From Lysobacterales bacterium (GTDB taxonomy: Bacteria > Pseudomonadota > Gammaproteobacteria > Xanthomonadales > Rhodanobacteraceae): a stretch of DNA of 53,262 nucleotides. Both the position numbers and the translations under genes were made by a program. Positions 1-8,664 of the stretch are shown here, one piece after another (positions within the stretch are counted from its first letter, which is position 1; each line of letters begins with the position of its first letter). The stretch is taken from positions 1 to 53,262 of the forward strand of contig JAATFF010000139.1 in NCBI GenBank assembly GCA_015655335.1, read 5' to 3'. The notes beneath the pieces are model-generated. The model saw only the letters and a list, made by a program, of their open reading frames with translations, was not told where the DNA came from and did no database searches.

Positions 1-61
1 AGATCAGAAAACGAGTGCAGCTCATCGATATCAAACAGAACACTTTGCAGGGACACAAAAA

Positions 62-92
62 AATCCGGCCTTCAACACGTGAAGACCGGATT
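62..92 (-). terminator. Rho-independent terminator of the leftmost minus-strand genes
   Basis: Read on the minus strand, AATCCGG and CTTCA pair with TGAAG and CCGGATT around a short loop. The stem is followed directly by a run of seven T. It lies downstream of the NTF2-like gene and probably ends the transcript of that gene and perhaps of the aldo/keto reductase before it. Confidence 0.75.
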
Positions 93-198
93 CTTGGGAT
101 GCCTTGGCTACGATGCAATGCTTAAGTGAACAGCATTACGCCGTGAGGCGGGCTTTTTGCATAGAAGGCGCAGCGCACCTTAGGGTTGCAGAGATCGG

Positions 199-588
199 CT
201 AATCGGCCACTACGGTTCCTTGGTGATAGACGATTTTCCACCCCTGCGCCGTACGCCGCCAAACCGTGGCGCGTCGCGTGATGCGTTCGCCTTGCTTCAG
301 GGTGTAGGTCAGCAAGTAATTGTCGGCGGCGATTTCCATGCAATGAAAACCGCTGGTCTCCCAGACATCGTCGGTGGGATGTTTGAAGCGCTCTTCCAGC
401 ACATCGAGTACGTACTGGCGGCCGTAGCGACGACCGGATGCGCCCACTTCCCAGTAATCGGGCTCGGTCATCGCCTCGAAGTCGTGACGTGTCGTTCCGA
501 ACTCAGGGCGATGAAAGATCGGTTCGCGCTGCTGCAGCTCGTCGAGTATGGGCTGCAGCCGGATGTCGGTGACCAGGTCAGGTTCCAT
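199..588 (-). CDS. SnoaL/NTF2-like (DUF4440-type) small protein
   Basis: This 129-residue protein has the length and layout of the cone-shaped NTF2-like/DUF4440 superfamily. An N-terminal helical part (about 1-35) with a FHRPEF segment is followed by strands that end in the typical pattern 'R.ATVWRRTAQGWKIVYHQGT', where a variable-substrate pocket is closed by a curved sheet. Such proteins serve as small-molecule isomerases, binding proteins or stress-related proteins of unknown substrate; no specific activity can be assigned. The open frame extends 28 codons upstream, but the ATG at 588 is chosen because the family alignment begins there. No strong ribosome site is visible. It lies 100 bp downstream of the intact-frame end of the aldo/keto reductase on the same strand, and a strong terminator follows. 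Confidence 0.7.
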   Translation of the reverse strand: MEPDLVTDIRLQPILDELQQREPIFHRPEFGTTRHDFEAMTEPDYWEVGASGRRYGRQYVLDVLEERFKHPTDDVWETSGFHCMEIAADNYLLTYTLKQGERITRRATVWRRTAQGWKIVYHQGTVVAD

Positions 589-687
589 CGTTTGTTTGCC
601 GCCGCTGTGTTGCGATGGAGCATAGCGATGAAGCCGCTCCATCGCGTCGATCCTCCGGTTGCGGGCGTCCATGCCCGCGATCGTTCC

Positions 688-1713
688 TTAAACCGGCGAC
701 GGATTGCGTTCCTTGAAACCGCTTTGATGCCAATAGGGATAAACCGGCGTCACGACGCTGGCGGCATCGAGCTTGGCGACCTGCTAGGCGGTGAGATTCC
801 AACCGATGGCACCGAGGTTTTGCCTAAGCTGTTCTTCGTTACGTGCACCGATCACCACAGTAGAAACCGTCGGGCGTTGCAGCAACCAGTTCAGGGCGAT
901 CTGTGGGATCGTTTTGCCGGTTTCCTTGGCGATGTCGTCGAGGGCATCGATCACCCGGTACAGGTATTCGTCGCTTACCTGCGGCCCCATATCGCCCGTT
1001 TTGTGCAGGCGACTGGTGGCGGGTAGTGGTTGGCCGCGCCGAATCTTGCCCGTAAGGCGTCCCCAACCCAGCGGACTCCCGACCACCGCACCGACACCTT
1101 GATCCAGTCCCAGAGGCATCAGCTCCCATTCGTAATCGCGCCCGATCAGCGAGTAGTAGGTTTGGTTTGCGACATAACGCGAATAGCCGTAGCGGTCGGA
1201 TACGCTAAGTGACTTCATGAGATGCCAGCCGGAAAAATTCGACACGCCCAGATAGCGGATTTTGCCGGCACGTACCAAATCATCCAGCGTGGAAAGCGTT
1301 TCTTCCACGGGTGTCATCGCATCGAAGCCGTGCAACTGGAACAGATCGATATAGTCGGTGCCCAAGCGCTTGAGCGCAGCTTCGCAGGACTGAATCAGGT
1401 GATAGCGCGACGAGCCCACATTGTTGGGTTTATCGTCGAAGCGAAATGTCGCCTTGGTCGAAATAAGCACCTGATCGCGCCGGCCCTTGATCGCTTCACC
1501 CAACACCGATTCGGCCGCGCCGGAGGAATAGATGTCCGCGCTATCGAACATCGTGACGCCGGCCTCCAGGCAGATATCCACCAATCGGCGCGCTTCCGCC
1601 ACGTCGGTGGTGCCCCACGCGCTAAAAAATTCGCCTTTGCCGCCAAAAGTACCCGTGCCAAAGCTCAGTACCGGCACCGTGAAGCCCGATGCACCCAAAC
1701 GTCGATATTCCAT
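688..1713 (-). pseudogene. aldo/keto reductase with an in-frame TAG near the C-terminus
   Basis: The frame encodes an NADPH-dependent aldo/keto reductase (TIM barrel). Visible family features are the N-terminal 'YRRLGASG' strand, the catalytic Asp/Tyr pair in 'MFDSADIYSSG', the catalytic Lys in 'LISTKATF', the His in 'LFQLHGFD', the 'YLGVSNFSGW' strand and the cofactor-binding 'VVIGARNEEQL' near the end. The ATG at 1713 is preferred over 1722 and 1752 because GAGAGG lies 9 nt before it. The frame reaches a TAG at 784-786 after 309 residues. Translation past it, in the same frame, gives 31 more residues (QVAKLDAAS...YPYWHQ...ERNP.PV) and then TAA at 688. That is the expected C-terminal tail of this reductase type, so the TAG replaces what is usually a GAG/CAG codon in the 'NLTAEQ' turn. 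The active site is untouched, so the truncated enzyme may still fold. A sequencing error is the alternative. Confidence 0.75.
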
Positions 1714-2045
1714 TGCAAACATCCTCTCGGTTGATGGAGGAACAGGTCGCAAGCGACCCCAACCTCAAGTCATAACGCGACAGGCGTCGAATACAAGTCG
1801 ATTCGGCGTGGTTTTAGAGAATCGTGCAAGAAATAAGGCCATCCAGGCAGGGTGTACCGGACAGATCGCGGCACGCCCGAAACCGGCCTGCCTGCCGGAA
1901 GGCCAGCTAGGGGAGAGGCGTGCCCGGAAATGCGGCAGGGTTCCGCACTCGGCTAACTAGACTTTGCATCCATTTCGTAACCTATGTTAATAACAATAGT
2001 GCCAATGGAAAGCTTGGCGCGTCTAAACGTCCTAGGGGAAATCTA
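1714..2045. other. divergent intergenic region, no gene seen
   Basis: This 332-bp gap separates the divergent aldo/keto reductase and Cache-HAMP genes and must hold both promoters. A G/C-rich half near 1880-1950 is followed by an AT-rich stretch at 1975-2000. I could not place a convincing -35/-10 pair. Confidence 0.5.
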
Positions 2046-3173
2046 ATGTTTCGACACTCTTTGCGAGTGCGCCTGTTGTTGCCCGTGCTGGCACTCGTCG
2101 TGGCGGCCGTTATCGTGGTGGCCATCGTGCTGGCCATGCTGGAAGCAAGCCGGGTGAAGGACGACGCCTCGGCCTCGATCAAGGGCCAAACTTCCGCCTT
2201 GCAGAGCCTCTTTGCGGTGACGCGGTCGGTCATGCTGGATCGCGTTCAAAGCTCGATGCACTTGCTGCGTCAAGATAGCGATGTGCTCGGCGCACCCAGT
2301 GCAGGTCCGGAAATTACCGTATCGGGCCATAAGGCCAACGATTTACTGTTCGGTGGCAAACCGCAGGGCAATAACTTTCAGCTTGTCGATGGCGTGACCG
2401 CGACGATGGATGGCACCGCGACGCTTTTCTCAAGCTCGGGGGATGACTTCGTGCGTGTGTCCACCAACGTCAAGAAGGACGATGGAACGCGCGCTACGGG
2501 CACCTTGCTGGATCCGCATGGCCCCGTCATTGCGGAAATTCGCAAGGGCCTGCCGTTCTATGGCGTGGTGGACATCCTCGGCAACCCCTACGTGACCGGC
2601 TACGAGCCCATCTACGACGGCACCCATCCCAAACCCATCGGTATTTGGTACGTCGGCTATAAAACCGACCTGCAATCGCTCGATTCGGTCATCAGCGACA
2701 GCCATGTACTTAGTTCCGGCTTCATCGCCCTGTTCGATAGCAAAGGCAAGCTGCGTTTTTATTCAAAGACAGGCGCGACGACGGCCCCTGCCCAGATCGA
2801 AAAGGTGGCCCAAGAGCAGCCCTCGGATTGGAGCGTGGACAAGCAGGATGTACCGGGATGGGGCTTTACGCTCGTTTCTGCCTACCCAAGAAGCGACATC
2901 AACAGCGTGATCGTGCGCCAATCCTTCTGGATCGGCATCGTCGGTTTGTTGATTTGTCTGCTTTTGCTGGGGCTGCAGTCGGTTCTCATTTGGAATCGCG
3001 TGCTTCAACCGATTCAGCATTTGACATCCGTCGCGGACCAGCTGAGCGTAGGCAAGTGGGATCAAACCATCAGCGAAGTCGATCTGAAGGATGAAATCGG
3101 TACCTTGGCCCGGGCCATCGCGCGCCTCTCGAACAGCGTACGATTGGCTATGGATCGGCTCAGCAAACGCTGA
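2046..3173 (+). CDS. Cache-domain membrane sensor with HAMP but no output domain
   Basis: This 375-residue protein starts at an ATG preceded by AGGGGA. Residues about 9-31 form a membrane helix. A periplasmic region of about 270 residues follows that resembles the Cache_3-Cache_2 fusion fold of chemoreceptors (segments 'GVTATMDGTATLFSSSGDDFVRVST' split by glycine turns, and 'GKPFYGVVD/PYVTGYEPIYD'-type strands). A second helix lies near 305-330 and a HAMP domain ('RVLQPIQHLTSVADQL...EIGTLARAIARL') fills the last 50 residues. The methyl-accepting signalling domain that normally follows HAMP in such receptors is absent, and the stop codon falls right after HAMP. It may signal by pairing with another receptor or with the cytosolic product of the next gene, 47 bp downstream. 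The ligand is unknown; small carboxylates are common for this fold. Confidence 0.8.
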   Translation: MFRHSLRVRLLLPVLALVVAAVIVVAIVLAMLEASRVKDDASASIKGQTSALQSLFAVTRSVMLDRVQSSMHLLRQDSDVLGAPSAGPEITVSGHKANDLLFGGKPQGNNFQLVDGVTATMDGTATLFSSSGDDFVRVSTNVKKDDGTRATGTLLDPHGPVIAEIRKGLPFYGVVDILGNPYVTGYEPIYDGTHPKPIGIWYVGYKTDLQSLDSVISDSHVLSSGFIALFDSKGKLRFYSKTGATTAPAQIEKVAQEQPSDWSVDKQDVPGWGFTLVSAYPRSDINSVIVRQSFWIGIVGLLICLLLLGLQSVLIWNRVLQPIQHLTSVADQLSVGKWDQTISEVDLKDEIGTLARAIARLSNSVRLAMDRLSKR

Positions 3174-3220
3174 AACGACTGACCACGCGTCCCATGCGAT
3201 AACTGTTGAGAGAAACAAGG

Positions 3221-3850
3221 ATGGTGAGTGAATTTCGTCCCCTGATTGAAGTTCTGCGTGAGCTGAAAGCTCTGACGCAGAAGAAGACTTCGGGGTATTT
3301 TTTTATCGCCACCGAAAGCAACAACTCGTCCACGATCCGCCTAAGCAACGGCAAGATCGAGGACGTTGTGTTCAGCAGGTATCGCAACGACGAAGCCGTG
3401 CAGCAGTTATCCAAGGTCACTGCTGCACGTGCACGATTCCAGCCCGGCGCGATCAGTTCAACGGGCGGCAGTGCATCGTTGAGCGAAGCCGCCCTGCAAT
3501 GGCTGCTGGGCGGTTTCGAGAAAGATCCATCCGTGCGAGTGCCCGCAAAGCCCGAAGCTAAGCCCATCACGCCAAGCGCAGCTCCCCCAGCGAGCATGCC
3601 GCCTGCGCCAAAGGCGACGCTTCTACCGAGCACTGCATCCAAGGTCAGCGGCCCGACGCAACGCGAGATCGTGGAGGGTGTGGCGCTGAATTATTTCGGT
3701 CCCATCGCACCTTTGCTGTGCGATGAAGCGTTTTCCAGCTCCAGTGACATCGAGCAAGTTTTGGCACAGATCGCATCGAACATGTCGACAGCCGACGAAT
3801 CGGCGCGTTTTATCGCCGAGGCACATGCGGCTCTTGCTAGCGAGAAGTGA
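3221..3850 (+). CDS. unknown cytosolic protein, DUF4388-like N-terminus
   Basis: This 209-residue protein has no signal peptide or membrane segment. Its first ~75 residues ('GYFFIATESNNSSTIRLSNGKIEDVVFSRY') resemble the strand-turn-strand core of DUF4388-type effector domains, in which a short protein reports on small-molecule or phosphorylation signals. A Pro/Ala-rich linker (about 105-145) leads to a helical C-terminal domain of about 65 residues. The ATG at 3221 is preceded by TTGAGAGAAACAAGG; a TTG at 3206 is an alternative. It closely follows the output-less Cache-HAMP gene, so the pair may form a split sensory unit. That link is an inference from position only. Confidence 0.55.
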   Translation: MVSEFRPLIEVLRELKALTQKKTSGYFFIATESNNSSTIRLSNGKIEDVVFSRYRNDEAVQQLSKVTAARARFQPGAISSTGGSASLSEAALQWLLGGFEKDPSVRVPAKPEAKPITPSAAPPASMPPAPKATLLPSTASKVSGPTQREIVEGVALNYFGPIAPLLCDEAFSSSSDIEQVLAQIASNMSTADESARFIAEAHAALASEK

Positions 3851-3872
3851 GAGAGCCGCAACAAGCGAGAAA

Positions 3873-3907
3873 AGGTCAGAGTCATTTTCCGAGCACGACT
3901 CTGACCT
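3873..3907. repeat. REP-like hairpin next to the first copy of the small gene
   Basis: The arms AGGTCAGAGTC (3873-3883) and GACTCTGACCT (3897-3907) are perfectly complementary, with a 13-nt loop. The 'GTCAGAGTC' core resembles the REP-type palindromes linked to RAYT transposases in gammaproteobacteria (recalled, not searched). It abuts the 3' end of the small minus-strand gene and could also act as its terminator. Confidence 0.6.
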
Positions 3908-4260
3908 GTACTTCAGTGGCTAGCGATCCAGCTTTCCCCAATCTCTTCGAAGCGCACATGCGCCGCTTCGGTAGAGCCCGCACTCATTTCCATAAGTGTT
4001 TCGACACCTTTCAGTGCAAGCGTCAGTGCGCGTGTGTCGACGCAGGGCGAGAGCTGCAGTGCATCCCGCATAAGTTGGACGATGCCTTGGGCACGTTCCA
4101 ACAAGATGTAGGAATCGTCCAGCAAGGCAAGCGGGTTGCCGATGGGGGCAGGGTAGTAACTGGTGTTGAGGGTGAGCCAGGCTCCTGGGGCTTTCTCTTT
4201 CATCGAACGCTCCTTTGCGCGATGGGATAGACCGCCACCCGCAACAGCGCGGGTGGCGTG
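3907..4260. repeat. dispersed duplication, copy 1
   Basis: This stretch is nearly identical to 9519-9873 and carries the same 96-codon gene with a handful of substitutions, most of them silent. Identity starts exactly where the neighbouring hairpin ends and fades after the shared 'CCGCCACCCGCAACAG' upstream of the gene. The flanks on both sides differ. Confidence 0.85.
3913..4203 (-). CDS. small conserved protein, copy 1 (unknown function)
   Basis: This 96-residue protein (MKEKAPGAWLTLNTSYY...) starts at an ATG preceded by AAGGAG 6 nt upstream. It has no membrane segment. A short N-terminal Pro/Gly region leads into two amphipathic helices ('DDSYILLERAQGIVQLMRDAL' and 'ALTLALKGVETLMEMSAGS'), which recalls small DUF3077-type proteins of pseudomonads, though I cannot confirm the family. 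The paralogue at 9525-9815 differs by only one visible residue (ES versus EG near the end). It is divergent from an XRE regulator 148 bp away, as is its twin, so the pair looks like a mobile regulator/small-protein cassette. A toxin-antitoxin role is possible but nothing in the sequence shows it. Confidence 0.7.
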   Translation of the reverse strand: MKEKAPGAWLTLNTSYYPAPIGNPLALLDDSYILLERAQGIVQLMRDALQLSPCVDTRALTLALKGVETLMEMSAGSTEAAHVRFEEIGESWIASH

Positions 4261-4276
4261 TGGTGCGGCAAAATAT

Positions 4277-4317
4277 AACAACATGGAGTATAACAAGATG
4301 GAGTAATCCATCTTGTT
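4277..4317. promoter_or_regulatory. operator-like triple repeat upstream of the first XRE gene
   Basis: Two tandem 15-mers (AACAACATGGAGTAT at 4277-4291 and AACAAGATGGAGTAA at 4292-4306) are followed by an inverted copy (TCCATCTTGTT at 4307-4317). The last two form a perfect 11-bp palindrome around GTAA. The block lies 34-74 bp before the XRE gene and is the likely autoregulatory binding site, also covering the divergent small gene. Confidence 0.65.
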
Positions 4318-4350
4318 GTTTAGCGTCGCTTCATCACTGGAGCGCGCTGC

Positions 4351-4650
4351 ATGCCCAAGGGGAAAACCATCCATTCCAAGGAATACCCTCTTTTCCTCCA
4401 ATTGCTGGTGGAAACAAGGCAGGGGGCGGACTTGACGCAAGCCAAACTGGCTAAAAAAACGGGCTTATCTCAGCCCTACATCTCCGCTGTGGAAAGAGGC
4501 GTTCTGAGGCTGGACACCCTGCAACTCAGGACTTGGCTGGCTGGGTGTGGGTCAGACCTGGGGACCTTCGGGGCAGAGCTGGAAAAGCGCCTGAAGACGT
4601 TTGAGAGAAAGTCTTCCGCATCCAGCGTCAAAAGGAACCCTAAGCCGTAA
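4351..4650 (+). CDS. XRE-family HTH regulator 1
   Basis: This 99-residue protein has a Cro/CI-type helix-turn-helix at about residues 14-70: 'LTQAKLAKKTGLSQPYISAVERGVLRLDTLQLRTWL' shows the usual Q at the start of helix 2 and S/Y contacts in helix 3. The C-terminal tail (about 75-99) is basic and probably disordered. GGAG lies 9 nt before the ATG. It is transcribed away from the duplicated small gene, and a repeat block that looks like its operator sits between them. It is not closely related to the second XRE protein (10098-10397), although both head the same type of cassette. Confidence 0.85.
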   Translation: MPKGKTIHSKEYPLFLQLLVETRQGADLTQAKLAKKTGLSQPYISAVERGVLRLDTLQLRTWLAGCGSDLGTFGAELEKRLKTFERKSSASSVKRNPKP

Positions 4651-4715
4651 CGGATTCATGACAACTCCTGAAGAGTGATAATGAAAAAGCAAGACTAATC
4701 GGGAAAAGCTTCCAA

Positions 4716-5507
4716 TTAAGGTCTCGTCTTTGTTGCCTGCGCGGTTGCGGGTGACTGCGTTATCGTGCGGTTAGGCTGACTCGACTGTGTAAGCGGTTGA
4801 GATTTCGGCACATGCCACGTTGTCCACGCAGTAGTTATCGCTGCCAATAACGTTCCCCCAGCCGCGACCGCTGTGGCAATAGCCGCCCATTTGGTCCACG
4901 TTTCAGTTTTTCGCGCTACCACAACAGACGCCGCGCTCAGGTCAGCAGCGCGTTTTGAGGCTTCTGCCGCTATAACACTCGCCTCTGCCGATCGCTGTTC
5001 AGCCTCCGCCGCAGCGGTGGAGGCTTTTGCGGACTCCAGCACTGCTTTCATTTGCGCGCGCTCTGCCAATGTTCGATAGACATCTTCTCGTATCGCGAGG
5101 ATGTCCCAAATAACAGCGGCTGCATGTTTCCCGTTTACATAGGTCGAATAGCTCAAGGTAAGGTTGGCAATATTTCTTGCGCTAAGATAGTCGGAATAGA
5201 TAGCGACAATTTCATCCGCGATTACCACCGCACGGTGCTCGAAAACTTCCACGGCAGCTTGTGCTATATCGTCGTCACCGTCGGGAATGCGCGGGATGTA
5301 GAGCAGGATAAGCCGTTTCGTATCAGCGAGCCGCTGTTCCGTTTCAATAGCAAAGCAATCCATGTCTCGTTGATTCCGGTCAGGCGCATTCGAACTTGCA
5401 GCGTCGCCCAAACGACGATTCAGCCGCAGCTCCCAAACACGCTTAATAACTAGCTCATGCTGCCTAAGATTTCCTTCCAAAAATGCGGCGATTTCGTCTT
5501 TAGTCAC
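4716..5507 (-). CDS. unknown protein with Ala-rich coiled coil and one membrane helix
   Basis: This 263-residue protein starts at GTG with AGGAGA 7 nt upstream. Residues 1-155 are helical and charged. Residues about 155-200 form an Ala/Glu-rich coiled coil ('AKASTAAAEAEQRSAEASVIAAEASKRAADL'-like in short heptads). A single hydrophobic helix (about 207-230, 'WAAIATAVAAGGTLLAAITTAW') is followed by a Gln/Thr/Pro-rich tail. This layout suggests a membrane-anchored protein with a large cytosolic helical part. No family was recognised. It is isolated: the XRE gene converges from one side, and the collagen-like gene points the same way beyond a 133-bp gap. Confidence 0.55.
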   Translation of the reverse strand: MTKDEIAAFLEGNLRQHELVIKRVWELRLNRRLGDAASSNAPDRNQRDMDCFAIETEQRLADTKRLILLYIPRIPDGDDDIAQAAVEVFEHRAVVIADEIVAIYSDYLSARNIANLTLSYSTYVNGKHAAAVIWDILAIREDVYRTLAERAQMKAVLESAKASTAAAEAEQRSAEASVIAAEASKRAADLSAASVVVARKTETWTKWAAIATAVAAGGTLLAAITTAWTTWHVPKSQPLTQSSQPNRTITQSPATAQATKTRP

Positions 5508-5640
5508 CGAAAATCTCCTAGCGATTTAGATAGGGCGTAACAATTGCCCCCGAGCATCCGTCATCGACCCAAGGCGGCCATGCGGATATCAAGAATAGGG
5601 AACCGGATGAACGCAGTAGGCAGCCCGCTTTCTTGATCAT

Positions 5641-8445
5641 TTAATCGATGTATTCCGCCACGATGCTTCCCTCGCGGACTGCCGCTTCTTCGCGCTCCGC
5701 CCGTAATCCCTTGCCTTCGAACAGGCGATGCGTGACGTGGAATTCCAGGCGGATTTCGCTCACGGCTGTCAGGTCGAGGCCGCGGTTTTCACCTGGGTCG
5801 ACCACGATGCGCCACTCCGCGAATGGGCCGACGGCTGCGTATTTTGAGCCGGGCAGGCGGATGTCGCCGCCTTCGCGGATGTCGCGCGTGTCGTAGTTGT
5901 AGCGCAGCCGCGTTTGTACCTCGCTGTGGATGAACTCGATCGCCTTGCCCTTGCGGTCAATGATCTTCTCAAGGCCCGAATGCGTCAGGTACACCGAGAG
6001 TTCCTTGTCGTTCGTTTTCGCGCCTTTGATCCAAACCCTGGCGCGCTTGATGCGGACGTCGGCCATGCCGGTGAAGGGCGTCTCCTCGATTCCCGATGTC
6101 GGGAAGGCGGGCGCAAGCCGGACGATGAGGCGCTTGTTGGTGCGCAACGCTTCCAATGACGCGGTGTCCGTGATGGAGATGACAACACCATCGGCGGTGT
6201 CGCTGCGTGGAAAGGCAATGACATCGGCGCCGAATTTCTCTTCGGCATCCTGCAGGTGTTTGACGACTGCATTCGCGCCGCTCTCGAACGCGGACCAGTC
6301 GAGATCGGTTTTCGCACCGAGGTTACGAATGCGCTCGAACACGTCGAAGCCGCGATCGAGCGAATAGAACACCGCCGCCTTCCACGTCAGGTACAGCTGT
6401 TCGACGCAGAGTTCTTTCGTCGCGTGGAAGACATTGCCGGCGAACGTCGCCAGCTCCACGAGTACCGGGTCGGCCTTGCGCGCGAGCAAGTCTTCCGCCT
6501 GTGCACGCTGGGCCTGCGCCTCGGCGCGTTGCGATTTCACGCCGGCCAGGGTAGCCACTTGGGCATTGAACTTCATGATCAGATCGTTACGGGCCTGCAC
6601 GAGCTTGACGTAATCGTCCATGGCCGTTTTCAGTGCTGCAGCGGATCCGAATTTTTCCAGGTACGGCTTGAGGATCGCGTCAAGCTGCTCCTGGTTGACC
6701 AGTAGCTTGTAGGCGTTCGGATCTTTCTGGTCGATGATCAGCGACGCGTTCTGCTTGTACGCGTTGGCAAGGTCGCCGACGTTGTCACCCAGGGAATCGA
6801 GCTTGGTGATGGTCTTGTCGATGGCACTGGGCTTGAGTTCGTCTGGAATCGCCGCGTCGACGAGCTTCTTCGCGTCGTGCGCGTAGCCGGAGATCTTCTT
6901 GACGGTGGCATCGCCGGTCATGGCCAGCACATCGATGCCCTTCAGCAGCGTATCGAGCGTATCGAGGACGCAGGCGCGTTCTTTTGCCACTTGCTTGAGC
7001 TGGGTCTCGAACGCCGCGAGCGCATCGCGCCACTTCTGCAGTTGGGCATTGCACCTTTGCTGTGATGCATCGGATAGCTTGATCAGACTCGCGGCGATCT
7101 CGAGTCCGCTTTTCGCCTGTGTATCGAGATCGGCGATAAGCGTGTCGGCCTTTTTGCGGATATCTTCAAGCCCCGCGATTTTTTGTTCGCGCGTTCCTTG
7201 TGCGTTGAAGTACTTCTGATAGTCGTCCCGCACGCCTTTAAAACTGGCGACGAACCGGTCGAGGTTCGTGCGATAGGTATCGAGATCGAGACGCGGTGCG
7301 AAATTTTCCGGATGTCCCTGTGGATCGAGGCCGCGCGCGATTTGAAAGAGCAGGGCATTTGCGCGCTGGTACGCGGCGTCCAGTTGGGCATCAGAGCGCT
7401 TCGTGGCGGAGAGATCCATCACGTAAGCGAGCATGCTGGCGATCTCCTGGCGGTTCTCGTCGTGCACCAGCATGCGCAGCGTTGCGAGGCGCAGGATCAT
7501 TTGCATCTGCGCTGCCGTGACGCCGCCCGCAAGGTCCGCGGCCGTTGCGCTTCTTTGTTCCGTCGCGACCGCCGGCGTGTTTGCGCCTGCCGCACCGGCG
7601 GCGCCATCGTTGCCTTTGCGCCCGGGAGTGCCGGGTTTCGTAGGGCGGCCACCCATATGCTGACCATCGCGACCAGCAGCTCCCCCCGCGGTGCCCGATG
7701 TACCGGCGCCTCCCGCGCCGCCGCTTGCGCCATTGGCCCGCACGACCGCAGTCGGAGGCGCGCGCAACGTGCGAACCACGATCTTGCCGGCGGTGCCAGC
7801 GGCTCCGCCTGCGCCACCGGTGCCACCATTGCCGCCGTCGCCTCCATTGCCGCCATCGCCGGCCGGGTTGTGGTCCGGATTGCCATTGGAGTCGCCGCCG
7901 TTGCCGCCACGGGCGCCGGCCACGGCAGCCTGGGCACCTTGGCCCGCACCGCCGTTTCCGCCATTGGCTAGTAGCGTTATCTGACGTCCGCGCAGCTCAC
8001 CGGCGAAGATCGTGATATGGCCCGCCGGCTTGCCCGCGATTCCTGCGCTGCCGTGGTGACCATCGATGCCGCGCTCGCCGTTGCCTCCGCGGTTTGTCCA
8101 TCTCTCATCGCGCCCTGCTACTGGTTGGCGAGGATCCATCGGTTCGGGTGGCGGCGGCGGTCCGCCGGCAGCGCCGCTCGTGTCGAATAACGCGCCTTCT
8201 TCGCCTTCCACGACACGGGCGTAGATCGCTATCGAACGTCCCGGCGTCTTGATCGCACCACGCACGATCACGCGATCGGCTCGAATGGTCACGTCATAGT
8301 CCGCGGGAATCGTCACGACATCGCCGGACGCCGCTCCTTGAGTAATGACCAATGGAAATGACGCTGACGTGATCGTCAGGCGTTTTTGTTGTTCGTCGAC
8401 GGAACTTACGAACGACTCACCGAATGCCGGTAAAGACACGTGCAT
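5641..8445 (-). CDS. large collagen-like/Gly-rich protein with helical coiled-coil domain
   Basis: This 934-residue protein starts at the ATG at 8445, with AGGGGG 5 nt upstream; the open frame extends further but lacks a better site. No signal peptide is visible. Residues about 1-105 are beta-rich with ladder-like repeats ('GDVVTIPADYDVTIRADRVIVRGAI'). Residues about 105-300 are dense Gly-Xaa-Yaa-like and GGNGG repeats. Residues about 330-690 are long amphipathic helices ('QRAEAQAQRAQAEDLLARKADP') expected to form coiled coils, and the last ~220 residues form a mixed globular domain. Related large Gly-rich proteins occur in proteobacteria without known function; a surface or intracellular scaffold role is a guess. 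It is divergent from the AIM24 gene across a 219-bp gap. Confidence 0.7.
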   Translation of the reverse strand: MHVSLPAFGESFVSSVDEQQKRLTITSASFPLVITQGAASGDVVTIPADYDVTIRADRVIVRGAIKTPGRSIAIYARVVEGEEGALFDTSGAAGGPPPPPEPMDPRQPVAGRDERWTNRGGNGERGIDGHHGSAGIAGKPAGHITIFAGELRGRQITLLANGGNGGAGQGAQAAVAGARGGNGGDSNGNPDHNPAGDGGNGGDGGNGGTGGAGGAAGTAGKIVVRTLRAPPTAVVRANGASGGAGGAGTSGTAGGAAGRDGQHMGGRPTKPGTPGRKGNDGAAGAAGANTPAVATEQRSATAADLAGGVTAAQMQMILRLATLRMLVHDENRQEIASMLAYVMDLSATKRSDAQLDAAYQRANALLFQIARGLDPQGHPENFAPRLDLDTYRTNLDRFVASFKGVRDDYQKYFNAQGTREQKIAGLEDIRKKADTLIADLDTQAKSGLEIAASLIKLSDASQQRCNAQLQKWRDALAAFETQLKQVAKERACVLDTLDTLLKGIDVLAMTGDATVKKISGYAHDAKKLVDAAIPDELKPSAIDKTITKLDSLGDNVGDLANAYKQNASLIIDQKDPNAYKLLVNQEQLDAILKPYLEKFGSAAALKTAMDDYVKLVQARNDLIMKFNAQVATLAGVKSQRAEAQAQRAQAEDLLARKADPVLVELATFAGNVFHATKELCVEQLYLTWKAAVFYSLDRGFDVFERIRNLGAKTDLDWSAFESGANAVVKHLQDAEEKFGADVIAFPRSDTADGVVISITDTASLEALRTNKRLIVRLAPAFPTSGIEETPFTGMADVRIKRARVWIKGAKTNDKELSVYLTHSGLEKIIDRKGKAIEFIHSEVQTRLRYNYDTRDIREGGDIRLPGSKYAAVGPFAEWRIVVDPGENRGLDLTAVSEIRLEFHVTHRLFEGKGLRAEREEAAVREGSIVAEYID

Positions 8446-8664
8446 AGAACCCCCTGTAGTCGATGCGATGTCAACGCCGACCATAACAGGTTTACTCGTG
8501 AAGACCTGTTGCAGGCGCGAGTGCCACTCGACTGCCCCGAACCGTTCCGCACGGCATCGCAAGGCGTAATATCCGCAAGGTATTGTCGAACTGGCGATGC
8601 TCTCCCGGCGTTCTGTCGCCCGGGTGACGTATCGGCAACCATCCACCATCAGGAGAACACCCGC

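Noticed and set aside
220-1026. 268-codon + strand ORF
   Set aside because: It lies antisense to the NTF2-like and aldo/keto reductase frames, has no domain and spans both genes, so it is a composition shadow.
7183-7971. 262-codon + strand ORF opposite the collagen-like gene
   Set aside because: Its Pro/Ala/Arg repeats are the antisense of the Gly-rich repeats.
7600-8100. CRISPR-like or tandem DNA repeat
   Set aside because: The short repeats are Gly-codon repeats of the collagen-like gene with irregular spacing, not repeat-spacer units.
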